Source: a virus
Reading direction: 5' to 3' (one strand)
Length of the DNA stretch: 35,263 bases
Virus record (IMG/VR): IMGVR_UViG_3300043449_000601
Location: 1-35,263 of that record
Shown here: piece by piece, positions 22,611 through 29,676 of the stretch
Numbering within the stretch: position 1 is the first letter of the stretch
Layout of the letters: each line of letters opens with the position of its first letter
Made by a program: the position numbers and the translations under genes
Notes under the pieces: model-generated
Seen by the model: the letters and a program-made list of their open reading frames with translations, nothing else
Told to the model about the DNA's origin: nothing
Database searches by the model: none

Positions 22611-22870
22611 GCAACCAACGATTTTTTTGCGAAGGCGTCGAGGATCACGTTATCCGCAACGAGGATCACGCAGTCGTCATTGCAGGCCAAGGCTATTCCA
22701 TCAAAGGCAAGATGCGTTGCATTTTGACCGACAGTGGCAGCGGCTTTATCGCGCATTTTCCATCGCACACATCAACGCACCAAGACAGCTATGTCTGCAT
22801 GGATTACGACCAGGCTCAGGCGCTGGTGATGGCTTTGTCTGCGTTCAAAAAAGAATTGGGGTTTGAATGA
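22607..22870 (+). CDS. Hypothetical protein, 87 residues
   Basis: It is read from ATG 22607, overlapping the HNH-like stop by ATGA, with AGGA upstream. The sequence is MSNQRFFCEGVEDHVIRN, a beta-rich middle with KGKMRCILTDSGSG, and a helical end DYDQAQALVMALSAFKKEL. No family is recognised. The mixed small fold and its place in a tightly overlapped early operon suggest a real gene. Confidence 0.6.
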   Translation: MSNQRFFCEGVEDHVIRNEDHAVVIAGQGYSIKGKMRCILTDSGSGFIAHFPSHTSTHQDSYVCMDYDQAQALVMALSAFKKELGFE

Positions 22871-23331
22871 GAAAGCGCAGCGCATACCGACCCAAGCCGA
22901 TCAGGGCCGATGCCGTGAACTACGTTTTGTCTGGCCTCAAACCCTTGACTGACAGCGGCGACGAACTGGCAACGCTCAAAATCAAAAACCACGGCGCAAT
23001 GGCCGCGACAGCACAAGGCCAGGCCACCCGCGATGACATGAATATTTTGATGTCCGCAGTCAATATTGCCGAGGCGCTGGCGCTTGGCGGCATTGGAGAG
23101 GACTATAAGACCGAGATCCGAGCAGGCCAGGACGCATTGAAAGACCTTTGCGCACGTGGCGTTGAACGTGGCGACCGCTTTGTTTTCAAGGCGCAGGAAC
23201 TGGCCGCACTGAATCTCGCCATGGACATCCACGACGCCCAACTTGAGGTTGTCACCGTGCAGCAACTTGAGCAGGCTATTGAGTACGTGAAAAAGGTCAT
23301 TCGATCAGGCAAAGCAAGGAGAATCATATGA
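22867..23331 (+). CDS. Conserved phage hypothetical protein
   Basis: The 154-residue protein starts RKRSAYRPKPIRADAVNYVLSGLKPL, followed by LKIKNHGAMAATAQGQATRDDMNILMSAVNIAEALA. It ends in a helical stretch with ALNLAMDIHDAQLEVVTVQQLEQAIEYV. This pattern recurs as a small early protein in proteobacterial phages, but I know no function. It is basic at both ends and helical, so nucleic-acid contact is possible. Overlaps on both sides (ATGA) show translational coupling. Confidence 0.72.
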   Translation: MRKRSAYRPKPIRADAVNYVLSGLKPLTDSGDELATLKIKNHGAMAATAQGQATRDDMNILMSAVNIAEALALGGIGEDYKTEIRAGQDALKDLCARGVERGDRFVFKAQELAALNLAMDIHDAQLEVVTVQQLEQAIEYVKKVIRSGKARRII

Positions 23332-23579
23332 GCGAAGCATTAACTCGGATCATTGCAGAACAGCAGGCCGAAATCGACCAATGGAAATCGCGCGACAAAT
23401 ACAACCTCGACGCCTGGATGCGCGAAAACGAAAAACGCGAGGCTTTGATCTCTGCTGTTTTTTTATACCTTAGCTACCCAGACGCAACCGGCGTGCGGCA
23501 ATCAGTCCTTGAGGCTTTGCGCGGCTACGGCTATTGCCTTGCCTGCGAGTGCAGCGATTGCGAGTGCGACGACGAATGA
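23328..23579 (+). CDS. Small coiled-coil protein with Cys-rich tail
   Basis: The 83-residue protein has a helical N-terminus (LTRIIAEQQAEIDQWKSRD) and ends in CLACECSDCECDDE, with five cysteines in 11 residues, suggesting a metal site or disulphide knot. AAGGAG lies upstream of the ATG. Function is unknown. It overlaps both neighbours by ATGA. Confidence 0.6.
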   Translation: MSEALTRIIAEQQAEIDQWKSRDKYNLDAWMRENEKREALISAVFLYLSYPDATGVRQSVLEALRGYGYCLACECSDCECDDE

Positions 23580-23779
23580 AACCCATCTGCGCACTTTGTG
23601 GCCGACCAACAAAGCCATTTGTCATGATCGGCCGCGAAGCCATCGGCCCCAAGTGCGCGGCCAAGGCTGGACTACTGCCAAAATCATGGCGCAATAGTCG
23701 GCTGAAGTTCATCAAGCCCGCAAAGCCCGAAAGCAACGGCCAAGGCGATTTGTTTGAAAACATGAAAGCTGTTTTATGA
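23576..23779 (+). CDS. Small zinc-ribbon-like protein
   Basis: The 67-residue protein starts at an ATGA overlap. MKPICALCGRPTKPFVMIGREAIGPKCAAKAGL contains a CxxC pair plus a later cysteine, as in small zinc-binding phage proteins that begin with CALCGRP. The basic middle (KSWRNSRLKFIKPAKPE) ends in GDLFENMKAVL. It sits directly before the methyltransferase gene. Function is unknown. Confidence 0.62.
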   Translation: MKPICALCGRPTKPFVMIGREAIGPKCAAKAGLLPKSWRNSRLKFIKPAKPESNGQGDLFENMKAVL

Positions 23780-25029
23780 GATTTGGATCTGTTTGTTCTG
23801 GCATTGAGGCCGCATCCGTGGCATGGCACCCATTGGGGTGGCGTGCTGCATGGTTGGCCGAAATTGAGCCATTTCCAAGCGCCGTGCTGGCGCACCATTA
23901 CCCTGATGTTCCAAACCTTGGCGACATGACCGCACTACCAGAGCGCATCCTTTCTGGCGAAATTGAAGCGCCTGACCTATTTTGCGGCGGCACGCCTTGC
24001 CAAGCGTTTTCTGTTGCTGGACTTCGTAACTCCCTTGACGATGCAAGGGGCAATCTTTCACTCACCTTTGTAGGTATCGCCAATGCAATTGACCATGTTC
24101 GATCTGTTCGACGAGATGACCCGGCAATCATCTTCTGGGAAAACGTGCCAGGAGTCCTCAGCACCAAAGACAATGCCTTCGGCCGCTTTCTTGGCGCACT
24201 TGCCGGGGAAGATGATCCGATCATCCCATCAGGGGAAAAATGGACGAACGCAGGTTGTGTGTATGGCCCCCAAAGAGCAGTCGCGTGGCGCGTCCTCGAC
24301 GCCCAATATTTCGGAGTGGCCCAACGACGCCGACGTGTGTTCGTTGTCGCAAGTGCTCGAGACGACTTCGATCCCGCAGCGGTTCTTCTTGAGTTCGACG
24401 GCATGCGCCGGGATTCTGCGCCGAGCCGACAAGCGCGGGAAGCAACTGCCAGACGCGCTGGAGCAGGCGCTGCGTTCGGCGGCATGTCGCCAGTCGCAGG
24501 AACCCTCACCGCCAACACCGGAGGAATGACGAGGCCCTCTGGCAATGCCAACGAACTTGACTTCTGTGTGCCCATCACCATGGCCCACGGCCAAGGCGGG
24601 GCTGAAATTGGCTTCGACCGTGGTCCAACGCTGAAATGCAACCATGAAGCGCCGATTGCCTTCCACCCCACGCAAGATCCGATCAGCAGCACGGACGGAA
24701 CAACGCATGGGTTGGGGTGCGGGTCATCTGGCGGGCAGGCGAGTGTGGCGGTGGTGCATTCCATGGCCGTGCGCCGCTTGACGCCTGTTGAGTGCGAACG
24801 CCTACAAGGCTTCCCAGACAACTATACCAACATCCCTTGGAAGACGGCACAAGAGGCGAAGCGTAAAAGCGTGAGCTACGAATCCCTGCTTGCAGAGCGC
24901 GGCATGACGCTGCGCGGCCCAACCATTGAGGACTGCCCAGACGGGCCTCGATACAAAGCGCTTGGCAATAGCTGGGCCGTGCCAGTGGTTCGCTGGATCG
25001 GCAAACGGATTCAAGAGGCTATCCAATGA
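23776..25029 (+). CDS. dcm: DNA cytosine-5 methyltransferase
   Basis: The 417-residue enzyme methylates cytosine at C5 using S-adenosylmethionine. Motif I is FGSVCSGIEAAS, motif IV GTPCQAFS (catalytic Cys76), motif VI ENVPG (122-126), motif VIII QRRRRVF (183-189), motif IX RLTPVECERLQGFP (334-347) and motif X GNSWAVPVV (397-405). All key residues are present, so it should be active; the target site cannot be read from sequence. It probably protects phage DNA from restriction. Residues 103-251 are encoded by DNA that also holds a second, possibly functional reading frame (24083-24529). Confidence 0.95.
   Translation: MRFGSVCSGIEAASVAWHPLGWRAAWLAEIEPFPSAVLAHHYPDVPNLGDMTALPERILSGEIEAPDLFCGGTPCQAFSVAGLRNSLDDARGNLSLTFVGIANAIDHVRSVRRDDPAIIFWENVPGVLSTKDNAFGRFLGALAGEDDPIIPSGEKWTNAGCVYGPQRAVAWRVLDAQYFGVAQRRRRVFVVASARDDFDPAAVLLEFDGMRRDSAPSRQAREATARRAGAGAAFGGMSPVAGTLTANTGGMTRPSGNANELDFCVPITMAHGQGGAEIGFDRGPTLKCNHEAPIAFHPTQDPISSTDGTTHGLGCGSSGGQASVAVVHSMAVRRLTPVECERLQGFPDNYTNIPWKTAQEAKRKSVSYESLLAERGMTLRGPTIEDCPDGPRYKALGNSWAVPVVRWIGKRIQEAIQ
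24083..24529 (+). CDS. Overprinted ORF inside the methyltransferase gene
   Basis: This 148-residue frame is +1 relative to the methyltransferase and lies wholly inside it. It begins MQLTMFDLFDEMTRQSSSGK, includes VCSLSQVLETTSIPQRF (about 85-101) and FFLSSTACAGILRRADKRGK with QLP after it (101-123). The SLS..LE...IP.R(F/Y)(F/Y)LS..AC.GILRRA.KRG..LP pattern is one I recognise from small phage proteins annotated separately and beside cytosine methyltransferases. That makes chance unlikely, although expression here is unproven. No strong ribosome site is visible before the ATG. Function is unknown. Confidence 0.55.
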   Translation: MQLTMFDLFDEMTRQSSSGKTCQESSAPKTMPSAAFLAHLPGKMIRSSHQGKNGRTQVVCMAPKEQSRGASSTPNISEWPNDADVCSLSQVLETTSIPQRFFLSSTACAGILRRADKRGKQLPDALEQALRSAACRQSQEPSPPTPEE

Positions 25030-25379
25030 TTGAACTGACCCTACCATGGCCATCGCCAGACCTAAGCCCTAACGCCCGCGGCCACTGGGCAATCAAAGCC
25101 CGCGCCGCCAAAGCCTACCGCCAGGCCTGCTACATCACCGCAAAGCAGCAAGGCTTGACCCGCATTGACGCACCGCGCCTGCACGCGACGATCATCTTCT
25201 ACCCGCCATCCAGGCGAAGGATCGACCTGGACAACTGCATCGCCAGGATCAAGCAAGCCATCGACGCCGTGGCCGAGATCAGTGGAGTGGACGACAGCAA
25301 GTGGACGATGAGCTTTTCCTTCGCTGGCGAGGTCGGCGGGATGGTGAAAATAAATCTTGAACCGATGCGAATGGTTTGA
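25026..25379 (+). CDS. rusA: RusA-like Holliday junction resolvase
   Basis: The 117-residue protein matches RusA endonucleases: TLPWPSPDLSPNARGHW at the start and the catalytic block RRRIDLDNCIARIKQAIDAV, then SGVDDSKW. Aspartates 67, 69 and 89/90 and lysine 76 correspond to the metal-binding and catalytic residues of the family. It resolves branched DNA before packaging. It overlaps the methyltransferase by ATGA. A promoter lies within its last codons (25357-25385) and a structured RNA follows. Confidence 0.92.
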   Translation: MIELTLPWPSPDLSPNARGHWAIKARAAKAYRQACYITAKQQGLTRIDAPRLHATIIFYPPSRRRIDLDNCIARIKQAIDAVAEISGVDDSKWTMSFSFAGEVGGMVKINLEPMRMV

Positions 25380-25385
25380 TAAAAT
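25357..25385 (+). promoter_or_regulatory. Promoter at the end of rusA
   Basis: TTGAAC (25357-25362) and TAAAAT (25380-25385) are separated by exactly 17 bases, a good sigma70 layout. Start would be near 25392, so the transcript begins with the structured element described next. Confidence 0.7.
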
Positions 25386-25391
25386 AACGCA

Positions 25392-25494
25392 TCCCTTGGC
25401 GGGGATTTTGTAGTAAGCCCAAGACGGGACTCTGCTGGTACTACCCAGTCCGCCAACATCCGAAAGGATGAGAGTTCCGCCTTGGGCTTTTTTA
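25392..25494 (+). ncRNA. Candidate structured RNA with intrinsic terminator
   Basis: A promoter, a compact structure and a terminator define an RNA of about 103 nt. Pairings seen: TTGGCGG (25396-25402) with CCGCCAA (25450-25456); GTAGTA (25410-25415) with TACTAC (25439-25444); CATCC and GGATG (25457-25470) closed by a GAAA tetraloop; AGCCCAAG (25416-25423) with CTTGGGCT (25481-25488), followed by six T (25488-25493). The last pairing is either the terminator stem or a pseudoknot with the loop of the second helix. CTTGG (25395-25399) can also capture CCAAG. It could be a phage small RNA or an attenuator for the downstream replication genes. Confidence 0.6.
25416..25493 (+). terminator. Terminator closing the structured RNA
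   Basis: AGCCCAAG (25416-25423) and CTTGGGCT (25481-25488) form eight pairs around an internal domain and are followed by a T run to 25493. The long enclosed segment is unusual for a plain terminator and suggests regulated termination. Confidence 0.6.
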
Positions 25495-25505
25495 TTGGAA
25501 AAAGC

Positions 25506-25625
25506 ATGGACAAGCACAAACGCTACGAAAGCGAAAAAGCAACATGGTTGCATCTGCATCCTGACGCAACGCAAGAGCAGATTGAGTCCGCTTGCAAGGC
25601 GATTGCAAAACGATTGGGGCTTTGA
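25506..25625 (+). CDS. 39-residue small phage protein
   Basis: It reads MDKHKRYESEKATWLHLHPD, then ATQEQIESACKAIAKRLGL. GGAAAAAGC precedes the ATG and its stop overlaps the next start (TGATG). Such 35-45 residue proteins with KRYE.EKA.WL..HP.AT..(Q/E)YE.A...IA..LG occur before DUF1376 genes in other phages, which supports a real gene. It is helical and charged. Function is unknown. Confidence 0.65.
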   Translation: MDKHKRYESEKATWLHLHPDATQEQIESACKAIAKRLGL

Positions 25626-26380
25626 TGCACTACTACCAATTCCACATTGGCGATTACAAAAGCCACACACACCACCTATCATTGATTGAGGATTTGGCTT
25701 ACAGGCGATTGCTTGACCATTACTACCTTCATCAAACACCGATAAAACAAAGAGACATTGCCAGGCAGATTGGGATGCGCGACCATGAGCAAGACGTTCT
25801 TACTGTGCTTGAGGAGTTTTTTGTATCTACCGATGATGGGTACATAAACCCAAGGGCAGACAAAGAAATCAAGGCATTTGTCGAACATCAAGCTACTTCA
25901 GCTTACGGCGCATTTGTCCGAACAAATCCAGAGCTAAAAAACATTGCAAGCAAACAGCTTTTCACAGAGCACTACATCTCCGGATCAATTGCAGATTATG
26001 TGAACTTCATAAGGTCATCATGTGTAGTTGATGTACCCATGATTTGCACTTCATCGGATGATGATGCAACCAATTCCCAATACCCAACTCCCAATACCCA
26101 TAAACCAATTGTTGACGCCCAGCCTGTCGGCAAGGCCAAAGGCAAGAGGCTTTCCCCTGATTGGCAACTTCCGAAGGCATGGGGAGAATGGACGCTGGAG
26201 AGCCTTGGATGGGAAGCGTCAACGGTCAGGCTTGAGGCTGAGAAGTTCCGGGACTATTGGGTTGCGACTAGCGGGCGAAATGCCACTAAGCTGGACTGGG
26301 AGGCCACCTGGCGCAATTGGTGCCGCAATGCCAAGGTGCAAGCAAACCCGCAAACATCATTGCTGGCGGGTGGAATATGA
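25625..26380 (+). CDS. DUF1376 replication-associated protein
   Basis: The 251-residue protein starts HYYQFHIGDYKSHTHHLSLIEDLAYRRLLDHYY, the hallmark of DUF1376 (winged-helix domain of phage replication initiators). Residues 80-120 continue with YINPRADKEI. After a low-complexity linker (SQYPTPNTHK) comes a second unit, SPDWQLPKAWGEWTL, and RLEAEKFRDYWVATSGRNATKLDWEATWRNWCRNA, as in DnaT- or O-like primosomal proteins. It probably binds the origin and loads the helicase encoded at 26687. ATG 25625 is set by homology and overlap with the 39-residue gene. Confidence 0.88.
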   Translation: MHYYQFHIGDYKSHTHHLSLIEDLAYRRLLDHYYLHQTPIKQRDIARQIGMRDHEQDVLTVLEEFFVSTDDGYINPRADKEIKAFVEHQATSAYGAFVRTNPELKNIASKQLFTEHYISGSIADYVNFIRSSCVVDVPMICTSSDDDATNSQYPTPNTHKPIVDAQPVGKAKGKRLSPDWQLPKAWGEWTLESLGWEASTVRLEAEKFRDYWVATSGRNATKLDWEATWRNWCRNAKVQANPQTSLLAGGI

Positions 26381-26700
26381 GAGGCCACGAAAAACTGATC
26401 GAACTTCGCAGTCGTGGACTTCGCCCCGAGGTTGTTTTTTTGAACGACTACAAAACAAAGTCCGATTTTTTTGATGGCACAAACATTGAGATCGAAGGTG
26501 AAGAAATGTCGCTCATTGACCTGCGATTTTTGGTAGGCTTAAAGGTCGCCGCATCATCATCGTGCGAAAACAGAGCGCGTCAGATTTTGGAAGCCTGCAA
26601 GCGAAGCGGCGCAAAAATGGTTGCCGTCTGTCATATCCGCGAGTCGTCAAAAGACAGAAAAACAACAGACTACATGGAGATTTGGAATGCAACTGCTTAA
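26377..26700 (+). CDS. Hypothetical protein between replication genes
   Basis: The 107-residue protein starts in an ATGA overlap. It reads GHEKLIELRSRGLRPEVVFLNDYKTK at the N-terminus, then EEMSLIDLRFLVGLKVAAS and a C-terminal AKMVAVCHIRES. Alternating strands and helices suggest a small Rossmann-like or SIR-type fold, but I recognise no family. It lies between the DUF1376 protein and the helicase and overlaps the helicase start by 14 bases, so it may be a replication accessory. Confidence 0.6.
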   Translation: MRGHEKLIELRSRGLRPEVVFLNDYKTKSDFFDGTNIEIEGEEMSLIDLRFLVGLKVAASSSCENRARQILEACKRSGAKMVAVCHIRESSKDRKTTDYMEIWNATA

Positions 26701-27661
26701 CGACGAAATCGACTTCAAGGCTTATTTGCGAGAGACGGACGCCAAGGCCAACGTCAAGAACGCCGCCGATTACACCCAGGCGCTCAAAGACCGTTTGCGC
26801 ATCAAGCAAAGCGAAAAGAAGGTCTATTTGCCATGGCCAAAGACCCGAGACAATTTTGACTTTAGGCCGGGCGAGGTCACAGTCTGGGCGGGCCAGAACG
26901 GCCATGGCAAAAGCCTTGTCACCAGCATGGTGGCGCTTTCATTGTTGGGCCAAGAGCAGAAATTGTGCATCGCCAGCTTTGAGATGAAGCCGCACATGAC
27001 AATTCAACGCATGGCGCGAATGTATGCGGGCATGAACCCGTTTTCGCCAGAGTTTCAAGGTAGAGACGGCATCCGAGCAATTGACGAGCTTTATGACGAG
27101 TTTGGCGGCTGGGTTGACAAGCGCCTTTGGATTTACGATCAGCAAGGAACGGCTGACAGGGAATTGGTCATTGGCATGGTCAGATATTGCGCGATTGAGC
27201 TTGGCCTTCAGCACGTATTCGTAGACAACTTGGCAAAGGTGGTCAGTGGCGAGGATGACTACAACGGGCAAAAAGCATTTGTCGATGAGATGACCAGCAT
27301 TGCCCGCGATCACCAGATCCACGTCCACATCGTGCACCACCTGAAAAAGCCAAGCAAAGAGACGGAACTGCCCGACAAGAACGACCTCAAGGGATCGGGT
27401 GCGATTGCCGACCAGGTGGACAACATTATTTTGGTGTTCAGAAACAAGGCCAAAGAGATCGCCATGCGCTCAGGCAAGGGCGGCGAAAAAGGGCAGGAGC
27501 CTGACCAGGTATTGTTCGTCAGAAAACAGCGCAACTACGAAGGGTCAAGTGACGGCGAGCCACAGATCAATTTGTGGTTTGACATGGACAGCCAGCAATA
27601 CCGCGAATCGAGCGACGCTTATCCGCTATTTTTCCCAAACTATCCGCACTACAAAACATGA
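26687..27661 (+). CDS. DnaB-like replicative helicase
   Basis: The 324-residue protein is a RecA-fold helicase of the DnaB/gp4D type. Walker A is GQNGHGKS (69-76), Walker B VFVDNL (177-182), followed by HVHIVHHLKKP and a late SGAIADQVDNIILVFRNK arginine-finger region. ATG 26687 with GGAG upstream is chosen; it gives MQLLNDEIDFKAYLRET. The long DnaB N-terminal domain and a primase domain are absent, as in short phage helicases. It unwinds the fork after loading by the DUF1376 protein. Confidence 0.92.
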   Translation: MQLLNDEIDFKAYLRETDAKANVKNAADYTQALKDRLRIKQSEKKVYLPWPKTRDNFDFRPGEVTVWAGQNGHGKSLVTSMVALSLLGQEQKLCIASFEMKPHMTIQRMARMYAGMNPFSPEFQGRDGIRAIDELYDEFGGWVDKRLWIYDQQGTADRELVIGMVRYCAIELGLQHVFVDNLAKVVSGEDDYNGQKAFVDEMTSIARDHQIHVHIVHHLKKPSKETELPDKNDLKGSGAIADQVDNIILVFRNKAKEIAMRSGKGGEKGQEPDQVLFVRKQRNYEGSSDGEPQINLWFDMDSQQYRESSDAYPLFFPNYPHYKT

Positions 27662-27671
27662 GGAGACATTG

Positions 27672-27992
27672 ATGACCAAAGCTGAACAACACCGAGACAC
27701 CGGCATCGCCCGCGCCGTCAATCACGCCCAGCGCATCCACGGCGACTGGTTTGACAAGGCCAGCGTGATGATGCTTTTGTTTATGAAGCAAAACCCCGGC
27801 AAAGCGTTTATGGCCGAGCAGGTCAGGGTCTGGGCCGAGCAATGCGGGATGCCAAAGCCACCAGATGGCCGCGCATGGGGTGGAGTGTTCATTGCTGCGA
27901 GCAAGGCCAAAGTGATCCGCAGCATCGGCTACAAGCGGCAGGAATCGGTGACTTGCCATTGCTCGCCAAAGAACGTATGGAGAAAAGCATGA
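27672..27992 (+). CDS. Putative winged-helix protein after the helicase
   Basis: The 106-residue protein has AGGAGA before its ATG. Its sequence ARAVNHAQRIHGDWFDKASVMMLLFMKQNPG, then FMAEQVRVWAEQ and RAWGGVFIAASKAKVIRSIGYKRQE with a closing CHCSPKNVWR, resembles small winged-helix proteins often encoded after phage helicases. The final (C/N)..SP..VWR is a recurring ending. DNA binding is inferred. The exact family is not recognised. Confidence 0.68.
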   Translation: MTKAEQHRDTGIARAVNHAQRIHGDWFDKASVMMLLFMKQNPGKAFMAEQVRVWAEQCGMPKPPDGRAWGGVFIAASKAKVIRSIGYKRQESVTCHCSPKNVWRKA

Positions 27993-28243
27993 GCGACAAA
28001 CCAGAAGCCTTGCGACTGGCCGATCAATTGGAAATTATGAGCTTGTCAACGCGATGGGACAAAGCCGCCGCCGCCGAGCTACGCCGCCTGCACGCCGCCA
28101 ACATCGACTGCGTTGACCACTTCAACGCCATAAAGGCCGAGCGCGATGAGTTGCTCAAAGCCTTGAATGACATTGCGGCCTATTACCCAAACAGTTGGGC
28201 GGCAGATACGGCCCGCGCAGCCATTGTCAAAGCGAGCGCATGA
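27989..28243 (+). CDS. Small helical protein, 84 residues
   Basis: It starts at an ATGA overlap with GGAGAAAAGC upstream, the same leader core as at 20541 and 20824. The sequence ALRLADQLEIMSLSTRWDKAAAAELRRLHAAN and AERDELLKALNDIAAYYPN is a helical hairpin seen in many phage early proteins (usually LA..L....). Function is unknown. Confidence 0.62.
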   Translation: MSDKPEALRLADQLEIMSLSTRWDKAAAAELRRLHAANIDCVDHFNAIKAERDELLKALNDIAAYYPNSWAADTARAAIVKASA

Positions 28244-28419
28244 TGGACTACGAACTAGCCTATCGCCTGCAACTGGAAAAGTTGATTCACATCGCGCAAA
28301 GCCCGGCTTGGAAGGCTTGGGCCTGGGATTATGCCAAAGAGCTTGCAGCAGACAAGTCGGGCGTGTTCAAAGGCATCGACGACGACCTAGCGAAGGCCAT
28401 GCAAGCCCTCAAAAAATAA
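28240..28419 (+). CDS. Small hypothetical protein, 59 residues
   Basis: It is read from ATG 28240 in an ATGA overlap (a second ATG follows at once). The protein is helical and aromatic-rich: YELAYRLQLEKLIHIAQSPAWKAW, then WDYAKELAADKSG. Function is unknown. It ends before an 79-base gap with a promoter. Confidence 0.55.
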   Translation: MMDYELAYRLQLEKLIHIAQSPAWKAWAWDYAKELAADKSGVFKGIDDDLAKAMQALKK

Positions 28420-28421
28420 TT

Positions 28422-28451
28422 TTGCACAGTCGCAAATTATTAAGATATAAT
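28422..28451 (+). promoter_or_regulatory. Promoter before the small-gene cluster
   Basis: TTGCAC (28422-28427) and a perfect TATAAT (28446-28451) are 18 bases apart in an A/T-rich gap (28420-28498). The leader that follows has a GGCC repeat pair. It should drive the tiny-gene array from 28499. Confidence 0.68.
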
Positions 28452-28498
28452 TTCACTCAGGCCGCAAACATCTTGAGGCCACCAACCGAAAGTAAGAC

Positions 28499-28633
28499 AT
28501 GAAACACCAATGGCACTACGAGCGCCAGGCTCGAAAAATCAACAACCGCGCAGAAGCCGCAATGGGCGTACTGCTTGCAGTGGCTATCGGCCTCGGCCTT
28601 GCCACTTTGATCTTTTTCCAACTTTCCAAGTGA
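28499..28633 (+). CDS. Small single-span membrane protein, 44 residues
   Basis: It reads MKHQWHYERQARKINNRAEA followed by a clear membrane helix (MGVLLAVAIGLGLATLIFF) and a short QLSK end. The positive N-terminus favours inside placement. It is the first gene after the promoter at 28422-28451. Function is unknown. Confidence 0.6.
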   Translation: MKHQWHYERQARKINNRAEAAMGVLLAVAIGLGLATLIFFQLSK

Positions 28634-28641
28634 GGCCAGCC

Positions 28642-28914
28642 ATGTTCACACCAGGAAAATGGACAATCGACGCATCAACCCGCGATTCAACTGGATGGAT
28701 TGCAATTCGCCAAGACGGCGGACTGACAATTGCCAGCACATATGGGCACTTTTCAGAAACCAACGAAGCCGATGCCCGCCTGATCGCCGCATCCAAAGAC
28801 CTTTATCAAGCCGTTCTGGATCTGCTGCCATTGGCCGAAAACGCCTACGGCCTCAAAGACCCCAGAGTAGCGGCCATACGCGCAATCATCGACCAGATCG
28901 GCGGTGCAAAATGA
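28642..28914 (+). CDS. Conserved small phage protein
   Basis: The 90-residue protein begins FTPGKWTIDASTRDSTGWIAI and contains ETNEADARLIAASKDLYQAVLDLLPLAE. The N(E)ADARLIAA(S/A)..L..A...LL pattern recurs in short early proteins of many phages of proteobacteria, function unknown. An early expressed role is inferred from position. The start is the ATG after GAGGCCAGCC. Confidence 0.72.
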   Translation: MFTPGKWTIDASTRDSTGWIAIRQDGGLTIASTYGHFSETNEADARLIAASKDLYQAVLDLLPLAENAYGLKDPRVAAIRAIIDQIGGAK

Positions 28915-29066
28915 ACCAACCCATCATGATTCCCATCGTGCCAAACGACAAATTTGAGCCAGAGGCGTTTGACTTCAATATCCCATGTTGCTGGTGCAAA
29001 CACCGCAATGGCAGTGACGACCAAGACCCATGCGCCGATTGCGGCCACAACGGACACAACCAATGA
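28911..29066 (+). CDS. Small zinc-binding-like protein, 51 residues
   Basis: It starts in an ATGA overlap and has two cysteine pairs (CCWCKH and CADCGHNGH) spaced as in a zinc ribbon, after an acidic, proline-containing N-terminus. Function is unknown. Confidence 0.58.
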   Translation: MNQPIMIPIVPNDKFEPEAFDFNIPCCWCKHRNGSDDQDPCADCGHNGHNQ

Positions 29067-29404
29067 CAATTATGAGCACAGCAAGCGTCAAACACATGGC
29101 CGTCTTGAACGCTTTGCACCTGAACGGCCCAATGGACTATTTGGCCTTGGAGCGCATCCTCGGCATGGCCGGACTTCACCGGCTGACCAACTATCTCCAG
29201 CAGCAAGGCCTGATCGTTGGATTGCCAAAAAAAGCCAAAGAACTGCGCCAATACAAGCTGACGCAGGAAGGCATGAAGCGCATCGGCCAGGCGACGATCA
29301 CTACTGGCCGGGTTTACGAGCCGCTGGTCTACAAGGAATTCATCCCGACCCGACCAGGCGCGATGAACGCCATGGCTATCAAGTCACGGGGCATCAGCGC
29401 ATGA
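29063..29404 (+). CDS. Winged-helix-like DNA-binding protein
   Basis: The 113-residue protein is read from ATG 29063 (ATGA overlap; an ATG nine bases on is possible). AVLNALHLNGPMDYLALERILGMAGLHRLTNYLQQQGLI forms a winged helix-turn-helix pattern. It is followed by a wing (LRQYKLTQEGMKRIGQA) and a basic C-terminal tail. It may regulate phage genes; no partner or operator is evident. Confidence 0.62.
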   Translation: MTIMSTASVKHMAVLNALHLNGPMDYLALERILGMAGLHRLTNYLQQQGLIVGLPKKAKELRQYKLTQEGMKRIGQATITTGRVYEPLVYKEFIPTRPGAMNAMAIKSRGISA

Positions 29405-29508
29405 CTTGGCCTTTTCCACCGGCCACCGGCCCAACGCCATGGACACGCAAGCAGATCAAAAAATACGAGCTTCAACAGCGCAGGCAACAACCAGACGCGC
29501 CTTTTTAA
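29401..29508 (+). CDS. 35-residue proline- and glutamine-rich peptide
   Basis: It starts in an ATGA overlap. The sequence MTWPFPPATGPTPWTRKQIK, then KYELQQRRQQPDAPF, is basic and proline-rich. A real short gene is suggested by the overlap and the absence of any gap between neighbours. Function is unknown. Confidence 0.45.
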   Translation: MTWPFPPATGPTPWTRKQIKKYELQQRRQQPDAPF

Positions 29509-29517
29509 GGGGTCATT

Positions 29518-29676
29518 ATGTGGACATTCGCGGCATTCATCATCGGTTTTTGGGCTGGCATTGCCGTGATGTGCCTTTTGCACATTGCCGCGCCAAGCCC
29601 ATGCAACCAAAACTGCAACCAGGGCCGTGACTGCGACTGCGCAGAAACGATCCGCAAATTTGAAAGTGAAACATGA
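29518..29676 (+). CDS. Small membrane protein with Cys motif, 52 residues
   Basis: It has AAGGGG before the ATG. A membrane helix (FAAFIIGFWAGIAVMCLLHI) is followed by PCNQNCNQGRDCDCAE, the CNQGR.C.C motif seen at the end of other tiny phage membrane proteins. The cysteines may bind metal. Function is unknown. Confidence 0.6.
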   Translation: MWTFAAFIIGFWAGIAVMCLLHIAAPSPCNQNCNQGRDCDCAETIRKFESET

